Notes: generated by a model from the sequence alone, not told the origin. Shown: positions 48,133-57,973, numbered from the stretch's first letter. The stretch is 64,000 nt of DNA from CAIVVT01 sp052145115 (GCA_052145115.1 JBKQPG010000015.1:1-64000), one strand, 5' to 3'. Numbers and translations are program-made.

Positions 48133-49266
48133 ATGTCGAGACTGGCTGCACTTTTCCTGCTGACAACATTCGCCCTGGCCGCGGATGACAATCATCCGAC
48201 GCTGGCCATCGGCTCGACCGCGCCGAATTTCGCGCTGCCGGGCATCGACGGGCACACGCACAAGCTCGCCGACTACGCCAGGGCGAAGGTGCTGGTGGTC
48301 ATCTTCACCTGCAATCACTGCCCGACGGCGCAGCTGTACGAGACGCGCATCAAGCAACTCGTATCCGATTATCAGAGCAAGGGCGTGGCTTTCGTGGCGA
48401 TCGATCCCAACAGCCCCGAGGCGGTGCGCCTGGATGAGCTGGGCTACACCGATGTCGGCGACAGTTTGGAGGACATGAAGATCCGCGCCGCCTATCGCCA
48501 TTTCAACTTCCCCTACCTGTACGACGGCGCGACCCAGTCGGTGGCCAACGCCTACGGGCCGAAAGCCACGCCGCACGTCTTCATTTTCGACGCGCAGCGC
48601 AAGCTGCGGTACGAGGGGCGGATCGATTCCAGCCAGCGCGAATCGCTGGTGAAGACGCGCGAGACGCGCGACGCCATCGACGCATTACTGGCCGGGCGGC
48701 CGGTGGCAGTGGAACACACGGGCGTGTTCGGGTGTTCCACCAAGTGGCTGTCGAAAAAGACCAGCCAGCTCGACTACCTGCACAAAGTGGAAGCCGAGCC
48801 GGTGACGGTCAGCGACGCAGCGGCCGCCGATCTGAAGAAGCTGCGCACGAACCCGACCGAAAAGGTGCTGCTGGTGAACTTCTGGGCCACGTGGTGCGGA
48901 CCTTGCACAGCCGAGTTTCCGGATCTGCTGACGACGTGGCGCATGTACCGCGGGCGGAATTTTGACGTGGTGACGGTGGCCACGAACCTGCCCGACGAGC
49001 GGCCGGGCGTGCTCAGGTTCCTGGAGCGGCAGCACGCCTCGACGCGCAACCTGCAATTCGCCAGCGACGACACCTACGCCATGCAGGCGGCGTTCGACGC
49101 GAAATGGGAGGCCGGGGTGCCGTTCAGCATGCTGATCGCGCCCGGCGGAGAGGTGCTGTACCAGCAGATCGGCGACGTGGACATCCTCGAACTGCGGCGC
49201 ATCATCCTGGCCCATCTCTCCGATGCCGACTACCTGGGCCACCGGGCGTACTGGGCGTCGAAATAG
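48133..49266 (+). CDS. Secreted protein with two thioredoxin folds
   Basis: A 377-aa protein with signal peptide (RLAALFLLTTFALAADD). The first domain (about residues 20-190) is AhpC/TSA-redoxin-like: GSTAPNFALPGIDG, VVIFTCNHCPTAQLYE with C60/C63, VAIDPNSPEAV, ATPHVFIFDAQRKLRYEG. The second (about 225-360) is TlpA/ResA-like: LLVNFWATWCGPCTAEFPDL with C255-G-P-C258, VPFSMLIAPGGEVLYQQIG. It is likely a periplasmic thiol-disulfide reductase or peroxiredoxin-reductase pair in one chain. GTGGGAG precedes the ATG; an out-of-frame ATG (48128) lies between. Confidence 0.85.
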   Translation: MSRLAALFLLTTFALAADDNHPTLAIGSTAPNFALPGIDGHTHKLADYARAKVLVVIFTCNHCPTAQLYETRIKQLVSDYQSKGVAFVAIDPNSPEAVRLDELGYTDVGDSLEDMKIRAAYRHFNFPYLYDGATQSVANAYGPKATPHVFIFDAQRKLRYEGRIDSSQRESLVKTRETRDAIDALLAGRPVAVEHTGVFGCSTKWLSKKTSQLDYLHKVEAEPVTVSDAAAADLKKLRTNPTEKVLLVNFWATWCGPCTAEFPDLLTTWRMYRGRNFDVVTVATNLPDERPGVLRFLERQHASTRNLQFASDDTYAMQAAFDAKWEAGVPFSMLIAPGGEVLYQQIGDVDILELRRIILAHLSDADYLGHRAYWASK

Positions 49267-49292
49267 ACGCCACACGGACTCCAAAAGAAAAT

Positions 49293-49323
49293 CGCCGGCC
49301 GTGTCTTGGCGGTACGGCCGGCG
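49293..49323 (-). terminator. 10-bp hairpin terminator between convergent genes
   Basis: CGCCGGCCGT (49293-49302) pairs with ACGGCCGGCG (49314-49323). On the minus strand it is followed by ATTTTCTTTTGG, a T-rich run, so it best ends the LytTR two-component operon. On the plus strand it lies 27 nt after the thioredoxin-fold gene but lacks a T-run. Confidence 0.65.
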
Positions 49324-49496
49324 GGCAAAACCTTGAGTACAAGGTGGAGTGGGCCCCTTCCCGGTCGACGAAGGATGTCCGTCCACGACGAGAAAGTGCT
49401 GTCTTGCGACGCTTCTGATGGTAGCCGGTTTTGCAGGCAATGTAAACAAAAGCGAAGAAAATGTTTGAAACGGGTCTTGGCCGATCTGTACGCTCG

Positions 49497-50267
49497 CTAC
49501 CAGCCGGCGGATTCGCGCACCTGCGAGGCCATGCGGCGGCTGACGACGACCTCCAGTCCATTCGACATCCGCAGCATCCAGCGGCGCGATGTGAGGGGCA
49601 CGATGGTGCGGATGTGGTCCGTGTTGACGATGGTGGAGCGGTGGATGCGGCGGAAGGGCGGAGCGGGCAGCCGCGCGGCCAAAGCCTTGAGGCTCAGGTC
49701 ACAGTAGTAGCGGCCGCGGGCGGTGAGCAGCAGGACCACCTCCTCGCGGGCCTGGATGGCGAGGATCTCGGCGGGGTCCAGCAGGTGCAGTTCGGCTTCC
49801 GAACGCGTGCCCGAGGGGCCGCTGCGGGCGGCGATGCGGCGTGGCGGCTCGAGCTTAGGCGGAGGGATGGCGGGCGCGCCGGGTGACGGCCCGGAAGCCG
49901 GCCGGAGGGTGTCCAGCAACACATGGGCGCGGCGGAAGGCGCGCTCCAGACGTTCCCTGCGCACAGGCTTGAGAAGGTAATCGACTGCGCCGGTTTCAAA
50001 GGCCTCGAGAGCGTGGCTGTCGAAAGCGGTGACGTAAATTACCAGCGGCAGGGGACGCCCGCGGAGCTGGCGCGCGACGGCGAAGCCGTCCAGGCCGGGC
50101 ATCTGCAGATCGAGAAGAACGACATCCGGATCGAGGGCTGCCACCTGTTCGACGGCGGCGGGACCGTCGGCGGCCTCGCCGGCGACCTCCACGCCGGGGC
50201 ATTCCGCGGCCAGCTCGCGCAGGATCTGGCGGGCGACGGGCTCGTCATCGGCAATCAGGACCCTCAT
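49497..50267 (-). CDS. LytTR-type response regulator
   Basis: A 256-aa regulator: receiver domain (residues 1-120) with acidic pair in LIADDEP, phospho-acceptor Asp53 in VVLLDLQMPG, Thr in VIYVTAFDSHA and Lys in YLLKPVRR. A Pro/Ala linker is followed by a LytTR DNA-binding domain (about 155-250: ILAIQAREEVVLLLTARGR, LPAPPFRRIHRSTIVNTDHI). Such regulators control envelope or exported-polysaccharide genes. The start overlaps the kinase stop in ATGA. The target genes are not evident here. The long frame reaching to 52013 is a shadow upstream of this ATG. Confidence 0.9.
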   Translation of the reverse strand: MRVLIADDEPVARQILRELAAECPGVEVAGEAADGPAAVEQVAALDPDVVLLDLQMPGLDGFAVARQLRGRPLPLVIYVTAFDSHALEAFETGAVDYLLKPVRRERLERAFRRAHVLLDTLRPASGPSPGAPAIPPPKLEPPRRIAARSGPSGTRSEAELHLLDPAEILAIQAREEVVLLLTARGRYYCDLSLKALAARLPAPPFRRIHRSTIVNTDHIRTIVPLTSRRWMLRMSNGLEVVVSRRMASQVRESAGW

Positions 50268-52117
50268 CGCGCGGCGGCCTCGCTGGGTTGGGCCGGGCCG
50301 GGCGCGGCCTCGGCGGCGGCGGGGACGCGGAAGCGCACCACGGTCCGCCCGGACTCCGTTTCCACGACCGGAACGGCGCTCTCGCCGAAATGCAGCCGCA
50401 GGCGCCGGCGGACGTTTTCCAGGCCAACGCCCAGACCGCGCGTGGCGGACGGGGAGGGCTCGAATGCGCCTCCGCTGTCGATGACAACGATCTCGACGGC
50501 GGCTTCCGCGCCCGCGCCGACCAGAGCCGCGGTGACGCGCAGGGTTCCGCCCTGGGGGTTGGGCGCGATGGCGTGCTGGACGGCGTTTTCCACCAACGGC
50601 TGGACGCTCAGCGCAGGCACGAGGGCGCGCAGGGCCGCGGGGCCGGCCTCGACCCGGCTCTGCAACTTCGCGCCCAGCCGCAGGCCCTCGATGCCGAGAT
50701 AGGCGCGCACGATGCGCAGCTCTTCGTCCAGCGGGATGAGGCGCTCTCCGGCGTGGAGGAAGAAGCGCAGCATGTCGGCGAGGTTGAGCACGGTGTCGCG
50801 CGCGCCGCGCGCATCGCGCGGAATCAGACCGTAGAGCGTATTGAGCGCATTGAAGAGGAAGTGGGGATGGATCTGCGCCTGGAGCGCCTTGAGCTCGGCC
50901 TCGGAGACCAGCCGCCGCAGCTCCATCTCGCGGTACTGCGCCAGGCCGGTGCGCAGCTGCGCGGCCATGGCTTCCAGGGCCTGACGATCCTCGCTCAGAT
51001 AACGCCGCCCGCCGGCACGGCGGCCGAGCGCGAGCTGCAAATCGGGATGGATGCGCACGCACACGCCGCCCTCGGCTGTGGGGTCGGGCAGGTCGAGGCC
51101 GAGGCGCGCGTGGGCGCCGAAATACGCGCCCGTGATGCCGGCCACCCGCGCCGTCCAGTGCTCTTCGTCCTCGAATCGCAACTGACGCAACTCGGCCAGG
51201 ACGGGCTCCAGCGGCCGGCGCTGGAACAGCAGCCGCGTCAGGCCGAGCTGTAGGAACTCGCGGGCGAAAGCGTAGAGGATCAAGCCGCCACAAACGCCCA
51301 GCAGCGCGAAGGCGGCCGCGGGCGGCTGCAGCCCATCGAGATGCAGCCAGCCGGCGCGCCACAGCGCCCAGGTGAAGACCGCGGCCAACAAGATATTCGC
51401 CAGAAAGCGCAGGAAGGCGTCGAGCAACAGGAAGCGGTAGTCCTGCAACAGCAGAAACAGGGCGACCGGAATGCCGGCGTGGTGGATGACCAGCTCGGCC
51501 AGCCAGCCGCTGTGGCCGCCGGTGGGTTGAAAGTGCGCGAAGGACAAGGCGAACAGAAACAGCCCCATCGCGGCGACGGTGCGGGTCACCAGCGGCGGCC
51601 GCCCGGGGGGCGCATTGCGCAGCAGCAGGAGGGCGGCCAGGAGAGTGAGGAGGGCGAAGCCGATGGAGGTCACCACCAGGGTCAGGCTGTGCAGATCGGC
51701 GGCGTGAAAAACGCGCGCGCCGAGGGTGCGCAGATCGAGCACCGGCTCGAGAGCGTGGAGCGCCATCGCGGCCACGCTCAGACTGTAGCCGGCGCGCGCC
51801 AGCCAGCGCAGCCGCCCGGCCAGCAGAAGATCGAGCAGACAGGCGGGCAGAAGACTGAGGGCCATGGCGAGCAGCGCCAGCAAGACCTGCGCCAGGGCGG
51901 TTCCGGCGAGGGCCAGGGCGAGGATCGAGCCCGCATTCCAGACGAAAGCAAGCGCAGCGGAAACGAGCGCCAGCCAGCCGCCGTGCAACTTCTGCCCGGC
52001 GCGGTCGCGCCACAGCAGGACCAGGAAAATGCCGAAGATCAGCGTGCCCGCCGCGTGACCGAGCAGGTTCATCAGCAGGGGTTCGTGGACCAGGAACGCC
52101 GGACTCGAGGCCTGCAT
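50264..52117 (-). CDS. LytS/YehU-type sensor histidine kinase
   Basis: A 617-aa membrane kinase. About residues 1-305 hold eight or so membrane helices. A short GAF-like or linker region follows, then the His_kinase family core: LQAQIHPHFLFNALNTLYG with the expected phospho-acceptor His419 (PHF), N-box PLVENAVQHAI, and G-boxes DSGGAF and RGLGVGLENVRRRL. It partners the adjoining LytTR regulator, with ATGA overlap. The multi-helix sensor probably detects a membrane or small-molecule signal. A TAGACT hexamer lies 9 nt before the ATG. Confidence 0.9.
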   Translation of the reverse strand: MQASSPAFLVHEPLLMNLLGHAAGTLIFGIFLVLLWRDRAGQKLHGGWLALVSAALAFVWNAGSILALALAGTALAQVLLALLAMALSLLPACLLDLLLAGRLRWLARAGYSLSVAAMALHALEPVLDLRTLGARVFHAADLHSLTLVVTSIGFALLTLLAALLLLRNAPPGRPPLVTRTVAAMGLFLFALSFAHFQPTGGHSGWLAELVIHHAGIPVALFLLLQDYRFLLLDAFLRFLANILLAAVFTWALWRAGWLHLDGLQPPAAAFALLGVCGGLILYAFAREFLQLGLTRLLFQRRPLEPVLAELRQLRFEDEEHWTARVAGITGAYFGAHARLGLDLPDPTAEGGVCVRIHPDLQLALGRRAGGRRYLSEDRQALEAMAAQLRTGLAQYREMELRRLVSEAELKALQAQIHPHFLFNALNTLYGLIPRDARGARDTVLNLADMLRFFLHAGERLIPLDEELRIVRAYLGIEGLRLGAKLQSRVEAGPAALRALVPALSVQPLVENAVQHAIAPNPQGGTLRVTAALVGAGAEAAVEIVVIDSGGAFEPSPSATRGLGVGLENVRRRLRLHFGESAVPVVETESGRTVVRFRVPAAAEAAPGPAQPSEAAAR

Positions 52118-52185
52118 CAGGTACCTAGTCTATTGTGCGCCAGCCGGGCCATCCCGCGAGCCGGAGTGACGCGCGGCGGGGCGCG

Positions 52186-53229
52186 TTACTCGCGCGTGGC
52201 GGCGCGGGTGAGGCGGTCGCGAATGCCGGCCCAGGCCTCCAGCTCGGGCACGCATTCAACGGCGATCCAATCAAAGAGCTGGCCGTCGAGCTCGTGCAAC
52301 GTGGCATACAGGGCCGCGGCGTAACGCTTGGGGTCGGCCGACATGCGGACGACGCCGCGGGCGTGGGAGCGGTGCGAGACGACTACGCCGCGTCCGCCGA
52401 CGGGCCGCTCTCCGGCAGCGACAAGCAGCAGCGGCGTACGGGGGCTGTAGTGTTTGCGATGCATCCCCGGGGACGGATGGGCCAGGCCCGCGCCGGCGTC
52501 CTCGGGAAACGCCAGCGCGCCCGCGGACGGCGCCTCCGCCACGTCGCCGATCACGGCCTCGATTTCTTCCCGCGAGATCATGCCTGGCCGCAACAGCGTG
52601 GGCATGCCACCCACGAGCGACAGGACGGTCGACTCGATGCCCACGGGCGTCGAGCCGCCATCGAGGATCATGTCGACTGCTTCGCCCAGGCTGGCGCGGA
52701 CGTGCTCAGCCGAGGTGGGCGAGAGTTGGGTGAAACGATTGGCGCTGGGCGCGGCCACGGGCACGTCGGCGGACCGGATCAAGGCCACGGCCACGGGGTG
52801 CGCAGGGACGCGCAGGCCAACCGTGCCCAGGCCGGCGGTGACGACATCGGGGATGACGGCTTTCTTCGGCACAACCAGCGTCAGCGGCCCGGGCCAGAAA
52901 CGGCGGGCAAGATCATGCGCCGCGGCGGGCCAGTGGGCGGCATAATCCCGGGCCATGCTCTCGGAAGCGGCGTGCACAATCAGAGGGCTGGTGGCGGGGC
53001 GCTGCTTCACTTCGAAGATGCGGCGCACCGCGGCGGCATTGAGGGCATTGGCGCCCAGGCCATAGACGGTTTCAGTGGGAAAGGCGACCAGCCCGCCGCG
53101 ACGCAGCACATCCGCGGCCTGTTGGATGAGCGCCGTGTCGATCAATTGCAGCCGTCCTTCCCGGTTATCCGTTGCGCCGCGCGCGGCGTCTGTCTGGCCG
53201 TCCCGCAATTCCTCGAACGCCGGTTTCAC
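52186..53229 (-). CDS. L-threonylcarbamoyladenylate synthase (Sua5/TsaC)
   Basis: A 347-aa enzyme making the threonylcarbamoyl-AMP needed for the t6A tRNA modification. The YrdC/TsaC core has GGLVAFPTETVYGLGANALN, KQRPATSPLIVHA, FWPGPLTLVVP, VAAPSANRF and VGIESTVLSLVGG. A C-terminal Sua5 domain (HRKHYSPRTPLLLV to the end) makes it the long form. The start is GTG at 53229, with GGGGGAGG in the end of prfB. It is the second gene after prfB (6-nt gap), so translation factors and tRNA modification are co-expressed. Confidence 0.93.
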   Translation of the reverse strand: MKPAFEELRDGQTDAARGATDNREGRLQLIDTALIQQAADVLRRGGLVAFPTETVYGLGANALNAAAVRRIFEVKQRPATSPLIVHAASESMARDYAAHWPAAAHDLARRFWPGPLTLVVPKKAVIPDVVTAGLGTVGLRVPAHPVAVALIRSADVPVAAPSANRFTQLSPTSAEHVRASLGEAVDMILDGGSTPVGIESTVLSLVGGMPTLLRPGMISREEIEAVIGDVAEAPSAGALAFPEDAGAGLAHPSPGMHRKHYSPRTPLLLVAAGERPVGGRGVVVSHRSHARGVVRMSADPKRYAAALYATLHELDGQLFDWIAVECVPELEAWAGIRDRLTRAATRE

Positions 53230-53235
53230 TGAGGC

Positions 53236-54370
53236 TCAATCCTCCCCCTCGTCCTTGGCATCGCCCGCCGTTTTGCCGGTCTTTTTCCACACCAAATAGG
53301 CGTGCATCAGCTCTTCGAGGTCGCCGTCCAGGACACGGTCGACGTCGCCGATGGAGAGGCGTGAGCGCAGGTCCTTGACCATGCGATACGGCGCCAGCAC
53401 GTAGCTGCGGATCTGGCTGCCGAAGTTGATAGCCGACTTGGTGTCCTCGAGCTTCTGCTCCTCGGCGCGGCGTTTCTCCATTTCGTGTTCGTACAAACGC
53501 GCGCGCAATTGTTTCATCGCCGTGTGGCGGTTCTTGTGCTGCGAGCGCTCGCTCTGACACTGCACCACGATGCCCGTCGGAAGATGCGTGAAGCGCACCG
53601 CGGATTCAGTGCGGTTGACGTGCTGCCCGCCGGCGCCGGAAGCGCGGAAGACGTCGATGCGCAGGTCCTCGGGCTTGACTTCGATCTTCACATCGTCGTC
53701 GACCAGGGGGATGACGAAGACGGAAGCGAAAGACGTGTGCCGGCGGGCATTGGCGTCGAAGGGCGAGATGCGGACCAGCCGGTGGACGCCGATCTCGGAC
53801 TGCATCTGCCCGTAGACGCCCTGGCCTTCGATTTCGACAGTCGCGCTCTTGATACCCGCGCCCTCGCCCTCGAGCCGGTCGGTGACTTCGGCCCTAAAAT
53901 CGTTGCGCTCGGCCCAGCGCAAGTACATGCGCAACAGCATTTCGGCCCAGTCCTGGCTCTCGGTGCCGCCGGCGCCGGGGTGGATCGTGACGATGGCGCT
54001 GCGGTGGTCGTTCTCGCCGGAGAGGAGCATGGCGGTTTCGAGGTGATCCACCAGGCGGCGCAGCTTCTCGATTTCGCGCGTCAGCTCGGCGGCGACGTCC
54101 TCGCCCTCATGGCCGAGCTCGAACAGCGTATCGACGTCGCTGAGATGAGACGCCACCTGCTTTTCGTCGGCGATGGCGGACTCCAGGCGCTTGCGTTCCT
54201 GCATCACCTTCTGGGTGGCTTCGGAGTTGTTCCAGAAATCGGGCGCCGAAATCTGTTGTTCGATGGTCTGGAGTTGCTGGCGTTTGCGTGAGACGTCAAA
54301 GATAGCTCCGCACAGCTTCCGACTGCTGGCGGAGCTCGGTATAGGCCCGTTCGAGTTCTTCGAGGGTCAT
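53236..54370 (-). CDS. prfB: Peptide chain release factor 2, with programmed +1 frameshift
   Basis: RF2 ends translation at UGA and UAA. The gene starts at ATG 54370 with 24 zero-frame codons, then CTT-TGA-C (54301-54295) where ribosomes shift +1. The CGGAGC just before it acts as the Shine-Dalgarno-like stimulator. Decoding continues in the new frame (DVSRKRQQLQTIEQQ) to 53236, about 377 aa. Clear RF2 marks are the codon-recognition SPF in RISPFDANARRH, the GGQ peptidyl-hydrolysis motif in SGAGGQHVNRTESAV, and IQPCR-region equivalents. High cellular RF2 lowers the shift, so expression is self-controlled. An ordinary ORF caller would miss the first 24 codons. Confidence 0.95.
54295..54310 (-). 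promoter_or_regulatory. prfB frameshift site
   Basis: CTTTGAC (54301-54295) with the zero-frame UGA at 54298-54296, preceded by CGGAGCTAT. It corresponds to the well-studied bacterial RF2 site AGGGGGTATCTTTGAC, with the CTTTGAC core identical. Confidence 0.93.
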
Positions 54371-54487
54371 AAACTACCAGTTTAACAGGCGCGGCGGCCG
54401 ACTTACGGATTCGCGCGACGGCCCAATTGCACCGGTGGCGGAACTATGGCATTAGTAATGGAGTCCAAGCTACGAAGGAAGACGCGA

Positions 54488-55720
54488 ATGCGGCTATTTA
54501 CGGCTGTTTTGTTGCTTATTCCGGGCGCAATGGCGTCCCAGACCACACAATCGTCCGAAGACTGGAAGATCTGGCTCGAACGTGGGACGCAGGAGTTCAA
54601 ACAGGGGCACTACTCCGAGGCCGCGGCGTCGTTTGAAAAAGCCGCGGCGCTGCGGCCGGAGGAGGTTCAGCCGCACCTGTACTTGGGAACAGCATGGATG
54701 AACCAGTACATTCCCGGCGCGGACTCACCGGAGAACCTTGTCTTTGCCCGCCGCGCCGAGACCGAATTCCAGCGCGTCCTGGAACTGGATCCGAAAAACG
54801 TCGCGGCCTTGTTCTCGCTGGCATCGCTCAGCTACCTGCAGGCCCAGGGCGTGACCGACCTCACGGGGAAGTCTCGTCTACTCGAAACTGCGCGCGACCG
54901 CTTCCAGACCCTGGTACGCATCGATCCTGGGAACAAGTTCGGCCATTACTCGCTCGGCGTGATCGCCTGGGCGCTGTTCTATCCCCATTGGAGCAACGCC
55001 CACCAGCAGGCCGGCCTGGGCCCGGAGATGCCGGGCCCGCTGCCGAACCTCGCCGTGCGCTTGGAGTTGAAGAGTCAATACGAGCGGATCGTCTCCGATG
55101 GCCTTAAGAGCCTAGCCCGCGCACTCGAAATCGACCCCCAGTACGACGACGCCATGGCCTACATGAACCTCCTGGTGCGCGAGTGGGCCGACGTCGCGGA
55201 TTCCCCCGAGGAGTACGCCCGCCAGGTGGCGCAGGCGGACGAGTGGATGCAGAAGGCTCTCGATACCCGCAAGGCGAAGATGGCGGCGGGCCTGCCGGCG
55301 CAGCCTGCGCCGCCCGCTCGTGTGACCTCCGTGCCGCAAGCCCCCGCCGGAGGCGGTGGCGGCGGCACCAGCGGTCGCGAAACTCCACGGCGCATCGCCG
55401 TCCGCGCGGAGATCGAGGCGCAATACCTCCAGCACAAGGTCGATCCCGTCTATCCACCACTCGCCACGCAGGCTCGCATCCAGGGCACGGTCCGATTCAA
55501 CGTCATCATCGACAAGGATGGCCACGTCACTGAAATCGAGTTGGTTAGCGGCCACCCGCTCCTCGTCAAAGCGGCTCGCGAAGCCGTCAGCCAATGGGTG
55601 TACCGGCCGATCCTCTTGAACGGCCAGCCCATGGAGGTCGTGACCACCGTAGATGTCGTTTTCCGCCTCGACTCGCCTGCCGTAGCCCCGACTGCTCCAA
55701 GCTCTCCGCCCATCTCTTGA
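54488..55720 (+). CDS. TPR protein with TonB C-terminal domain
   Basis: A 410-aa protein with signal peptide (RLFTAVLLLIPGAMASQ). Several TPR-like helical repeats follow (about residues 25-255: IWLERGTQEFKQGHYSEAAA, AETEFQRVLELDPKNVAALF, RFQTLVRIDPGNKFGHYSLG). A Pro/Gly linker leads to a TonB_C domain (about 315-395: VDPVYPPLATQARIQGTVRF, VIIDKDGHVTEIELVSGHPL). Unlike true TonB it lacks a long N-terminal membrane anchor, so it may be periplasmic. TPR plus TonB_C proteins are frequent in Acidobacteriota. The ATG at 54488 follows GAAGGA; two upstream in-frame ATGs (54446, 54458) lack a ribosome-binding site. Confidence 0.85.
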   Translation: MRLFTAVLLLIPGAMASQTTQSSEDWKIWLERGTQEFKQGHYSEAAASFEKAAALRPEEVQPHLYLGTAWMNQYIPGADSPENLVFARRAETEFQRVLELDPKNVAALFSLASLSYLQAQGVTDLTGKSRLLETARDRFQTLVRIDPGNKFGHYSLGVIAWALFYPHWSNAHQQAGLGPEMPGPLPNLAVRLELKSQYERIVSDGLKSLARALEIDPQYDDAMAYMNLLVREWADVADSPEEYARQVAQADEWMQKALDTRKAKMAAGLPAQPAPPARVTSVPQAPAGGGGGGTSGRETPRRIAVRAEIEAQYLQHKVDPVYPPLATQARIQGTVRFNVIIDKDGHVTEIELVSGHPLLVKAAREAVSQWVYRPILLNGQPMEVVTTVDVVFRLDSPAVAPTAPSSPPIS

Positions 55721-55831
55721 AGCCGCCTCCACTGCCGCCGGTGGTACTATTCTCCGTAAGTGCTCGATGCGCCCACGTGCGCCGTGCGCTCGCGACAACC
55801 ATCGCCAGGTCATGACAAAGGAACCCTGCCT

Positions 55832-57973
55832 GTGACGCTCAAGACTCGTTCGCTGATTACCCGGTTGGCGCTCAGCGCCGTCGCGGTGGCCTTGTCGCTG
55901 CCCGCCTTCGCGCAGCAGTTGAACTACCCACAAACGCGCAAAGGCGATCAAGTGGACGACTACCACGGCGTGAAGGTCGCCGACCCGTACCGCTGGCTGG
56001 AGGACGACCGCTCGGCGGAGACCGCAGCCTGGGTCGCGGCCGAAAACAAGGTCACCTTCGGCTACCTGGAGCAGATCCCGTACCGGCAGCAGGTCCTGGC
56101 GCGTCTCAAACAGCTCTACAACTATCCGAAGTACAGCGCGCCGTTGCGCAAGCTCGAGAATTTCTTCTACTCCAAGAACGACGGCCTTCAGAACCAGAGC
56201 GTGGTGTACATCCAGAAAGGCCTGGAGGGAACGCCGCAGGTGTTCATCGATCCGAACAAATTCTCGGCCGACGGTACATCACGGCTGGGCTCGCTTGAAC
56301 TCTCGAAGAATGGGCGCTACGCGGCGTACACGGTGTCGGGCGGCGGCTCGGACTGGGTGGAGGCGTCAGTGATGGAAGTCGCCACGAAGAAGTTGCTGAC
56401 GGACCACATCCAATGGATCAAATTCTCCGGCGCGGCCTGGTTTGGGGACGGCTTCTTCTACAGCCGCTTCCCCAAGCCCGAAGGCGGGCACGACCTGTCG
56501 GCCAAGAACGAGAACATGATGGTCTACTTCCACCACGTCGGCACGCCGCAGGAGCAGGACCAGCAAATCTACGCCGACAAGGCCCATCCGCTGCGCGAGT
56601 GCGGCGTCGGGACGACCGAGGACGAGCGCTTTGCGTTCCTGGACGTCGCCGATCCGGCCACGGGGAAGAAGGGCAACGCGCTGTCATTCCGGGATCTGAG
56701 CAAGGGCGAAAAGACATGGACGCCGATCGTGGCCGTGGTCACCGATGACCAGTACGAGCCGATCGACAATGTGGGCGGCAAATTCCTGATCCGGACAAAC
56801 CACGGCGCGCCGAACTGGAAAGTAGTCCTTTATGACCCCGCCAAGCCAGATGCACCCTGGACGGACGTGATTCCCGAGAAGCCCGAAGCGATAGAAAGCG
56901 CCTCGACCGCGGGCGGCAAGCTGTTTGTCACCTATCTGAAGGACGTGACGACGCGGGCCTACGTCTACAGTCGCGACGGCAAGCTGGAGAATGAGATCCA
57001 GCTCCCCGGCCCGGGCACGGCCGGCGGGTTCAGCGGCAACCACGACGACAAGTTCGTCTTCTACACCTTCACTTCGCTCGACTTCCCGCCGACGATCTTC
57101 CGCTACGACATCGCCACGCGCAAGAGCTCCGTCTTCCGCGCACCGGAGATCCCCGGCTTCGACCCGGCCAACTACGAAGAAAAGCAGGTCTTCTACGTGA
57201 GCAAGGACGGGACGCGCATTCCGATGTTCCTCATTCATAAGAAGGGGATTCAACTCGACGGAACCAACCCCACGCTGCTGTACGGCTATGGCGGATTCGA
57301 TATCACCATGAACCCGACGTTCAGCTCCACGCGGCTGGCGCTGCTGGAGCAGGGCTTCGTCTATGCCATGGCCAACCTGCGCGGCGGCGGCGAATACGGC
57401 GAAAAGTGGCACGAGGCGGGCATGAAGCTGAACAAGCAGCACGTCTTCGATGACTTCATTTCGGCGGCCGAGTGGTTGATCGCGCACCGGATCACCTCGC
57501 CCGAGCACCTGGCGGTCAACGGCGGCTCGAACGGCGGCCTGCTGATCGGCGCCGTCATCAACCAGCGGCCGGAGCTGTTCCGTGTGGCCGTGCCGCAGGT
57601 CGGCGTGATGGACATGCTGCGCTTCCAGAAGTTCACCATCGGCTCGGGGTGGATCTCCGACTTTGGCTCCAGTGACAACCCGGGGCAATTCAAGGCAATC
57701 TACAAATACTCGCCGCTGCACAACATCCGAGCCGGAGTGAAGTACCCGGCGACGCTGATCACCACCGCCGACCACGACGACCGCGTAGTGCCCGCGCACT
57801 CCTTCAAGTACGCGGCCACGCTGCAGGAAAAGGCCAGCCACGCGACGCCGCTGCTGATCCGCATCGACACGCTCTCCGGCCACGGCGCCAGCAGCACCAC
57901 CAAGGCGCTGGAGACGCTGGGCGATATCTACTCGTTCCTGTTCTTCAACCTGGGGGTGACGCCGAAGTTCTGA
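55832..57973 (+). CDS. Prolyl oligopeptidase (S9A family), exported
   Basis: A 713-aa serine peptidase that cuts short peptides after proline. It has a signal peptide (LALSAVAVALSLPAFAQ), the family opener YHGVKVADPYRWLEDD, a beta-propeller (about residues 100-430), and a C-terminal hydrolase. Its triad is Ser566 in NGGSNGG, the Asp in TADHDDRVVP (about residue 650) and His684 in LSGHGASS. The GTG start at 55832 follows AAGGA; the frame is open upstream without signal character. Probably periplasmic, feeding peptide uptake. Confidence 0.95.
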   Translation: MTLKTRSLITRLALSAVAVALSLPAFAQQLNYPQTRKGDQVDDYHGVKVADPYRWLEDDRSAETAAWVAAENKVTFGYLEQIPYRQQVLARLKQLYNYPKYSAPLRKLENFFYSKNDGLQNQSVVYIQKGLEGTPQVFIDPNKFSADGTSRLGSLELSKNGRYAAYTVSGGGSDWVEASVMEVATKKLLTDHIQWIKFSGAAWFGDGFFYSRFPKPEGGHDLSAKNENMMVYFHHVGTPQEQDQQIYADKAHPLRECGVGTTEDERFAFLDVADPATGKKGNALSFRDLSKGEKTWTPIVAVVTDDQYEPIDNVGGKFLIRTNHGAPNWKVVLYDPAKPDAPWTDVIPEKPEAIESASTAGGKLFVTYLKDVTTRAYVYSRDGKLENEIQLPGPGTAGGFSGNHDDKFVFYTFTSLDFPPTIFRYDIATRKSSVFRAPEIPGFDPANYEEKQVFYVSKDGTRIPMFLIHKKGIQLDGTNPTLLYGYGGFDITMNPTFSSTRLALLEQGFVYAMANLRGGGEYGEKWHEAGMKLNKQHVFDDFISAAEWLIAHRITSPEHLAVNGGSNGGLLIGAVINQRPELFRVAVPQVGVMDMLRFQKFTIGSGWISDFGSSDNPGQFKAIYKYSPLHNIRAGVKYPATLITTADHDDRVVPAHSFKYAATLQEKASHATPLLIRIDTLSGHGASSTTKALETLGDIYSFLFFNLGVTPKF

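Noticed and set aside
49497..52013. Single 838-codon frame including the LytTR regulator
   Set aside because: Only the part from ATG 50267 encodes the regulator; the upstream Arg/Ala-rich part is a shadow of the sensor kinase, which has its own clear frame.
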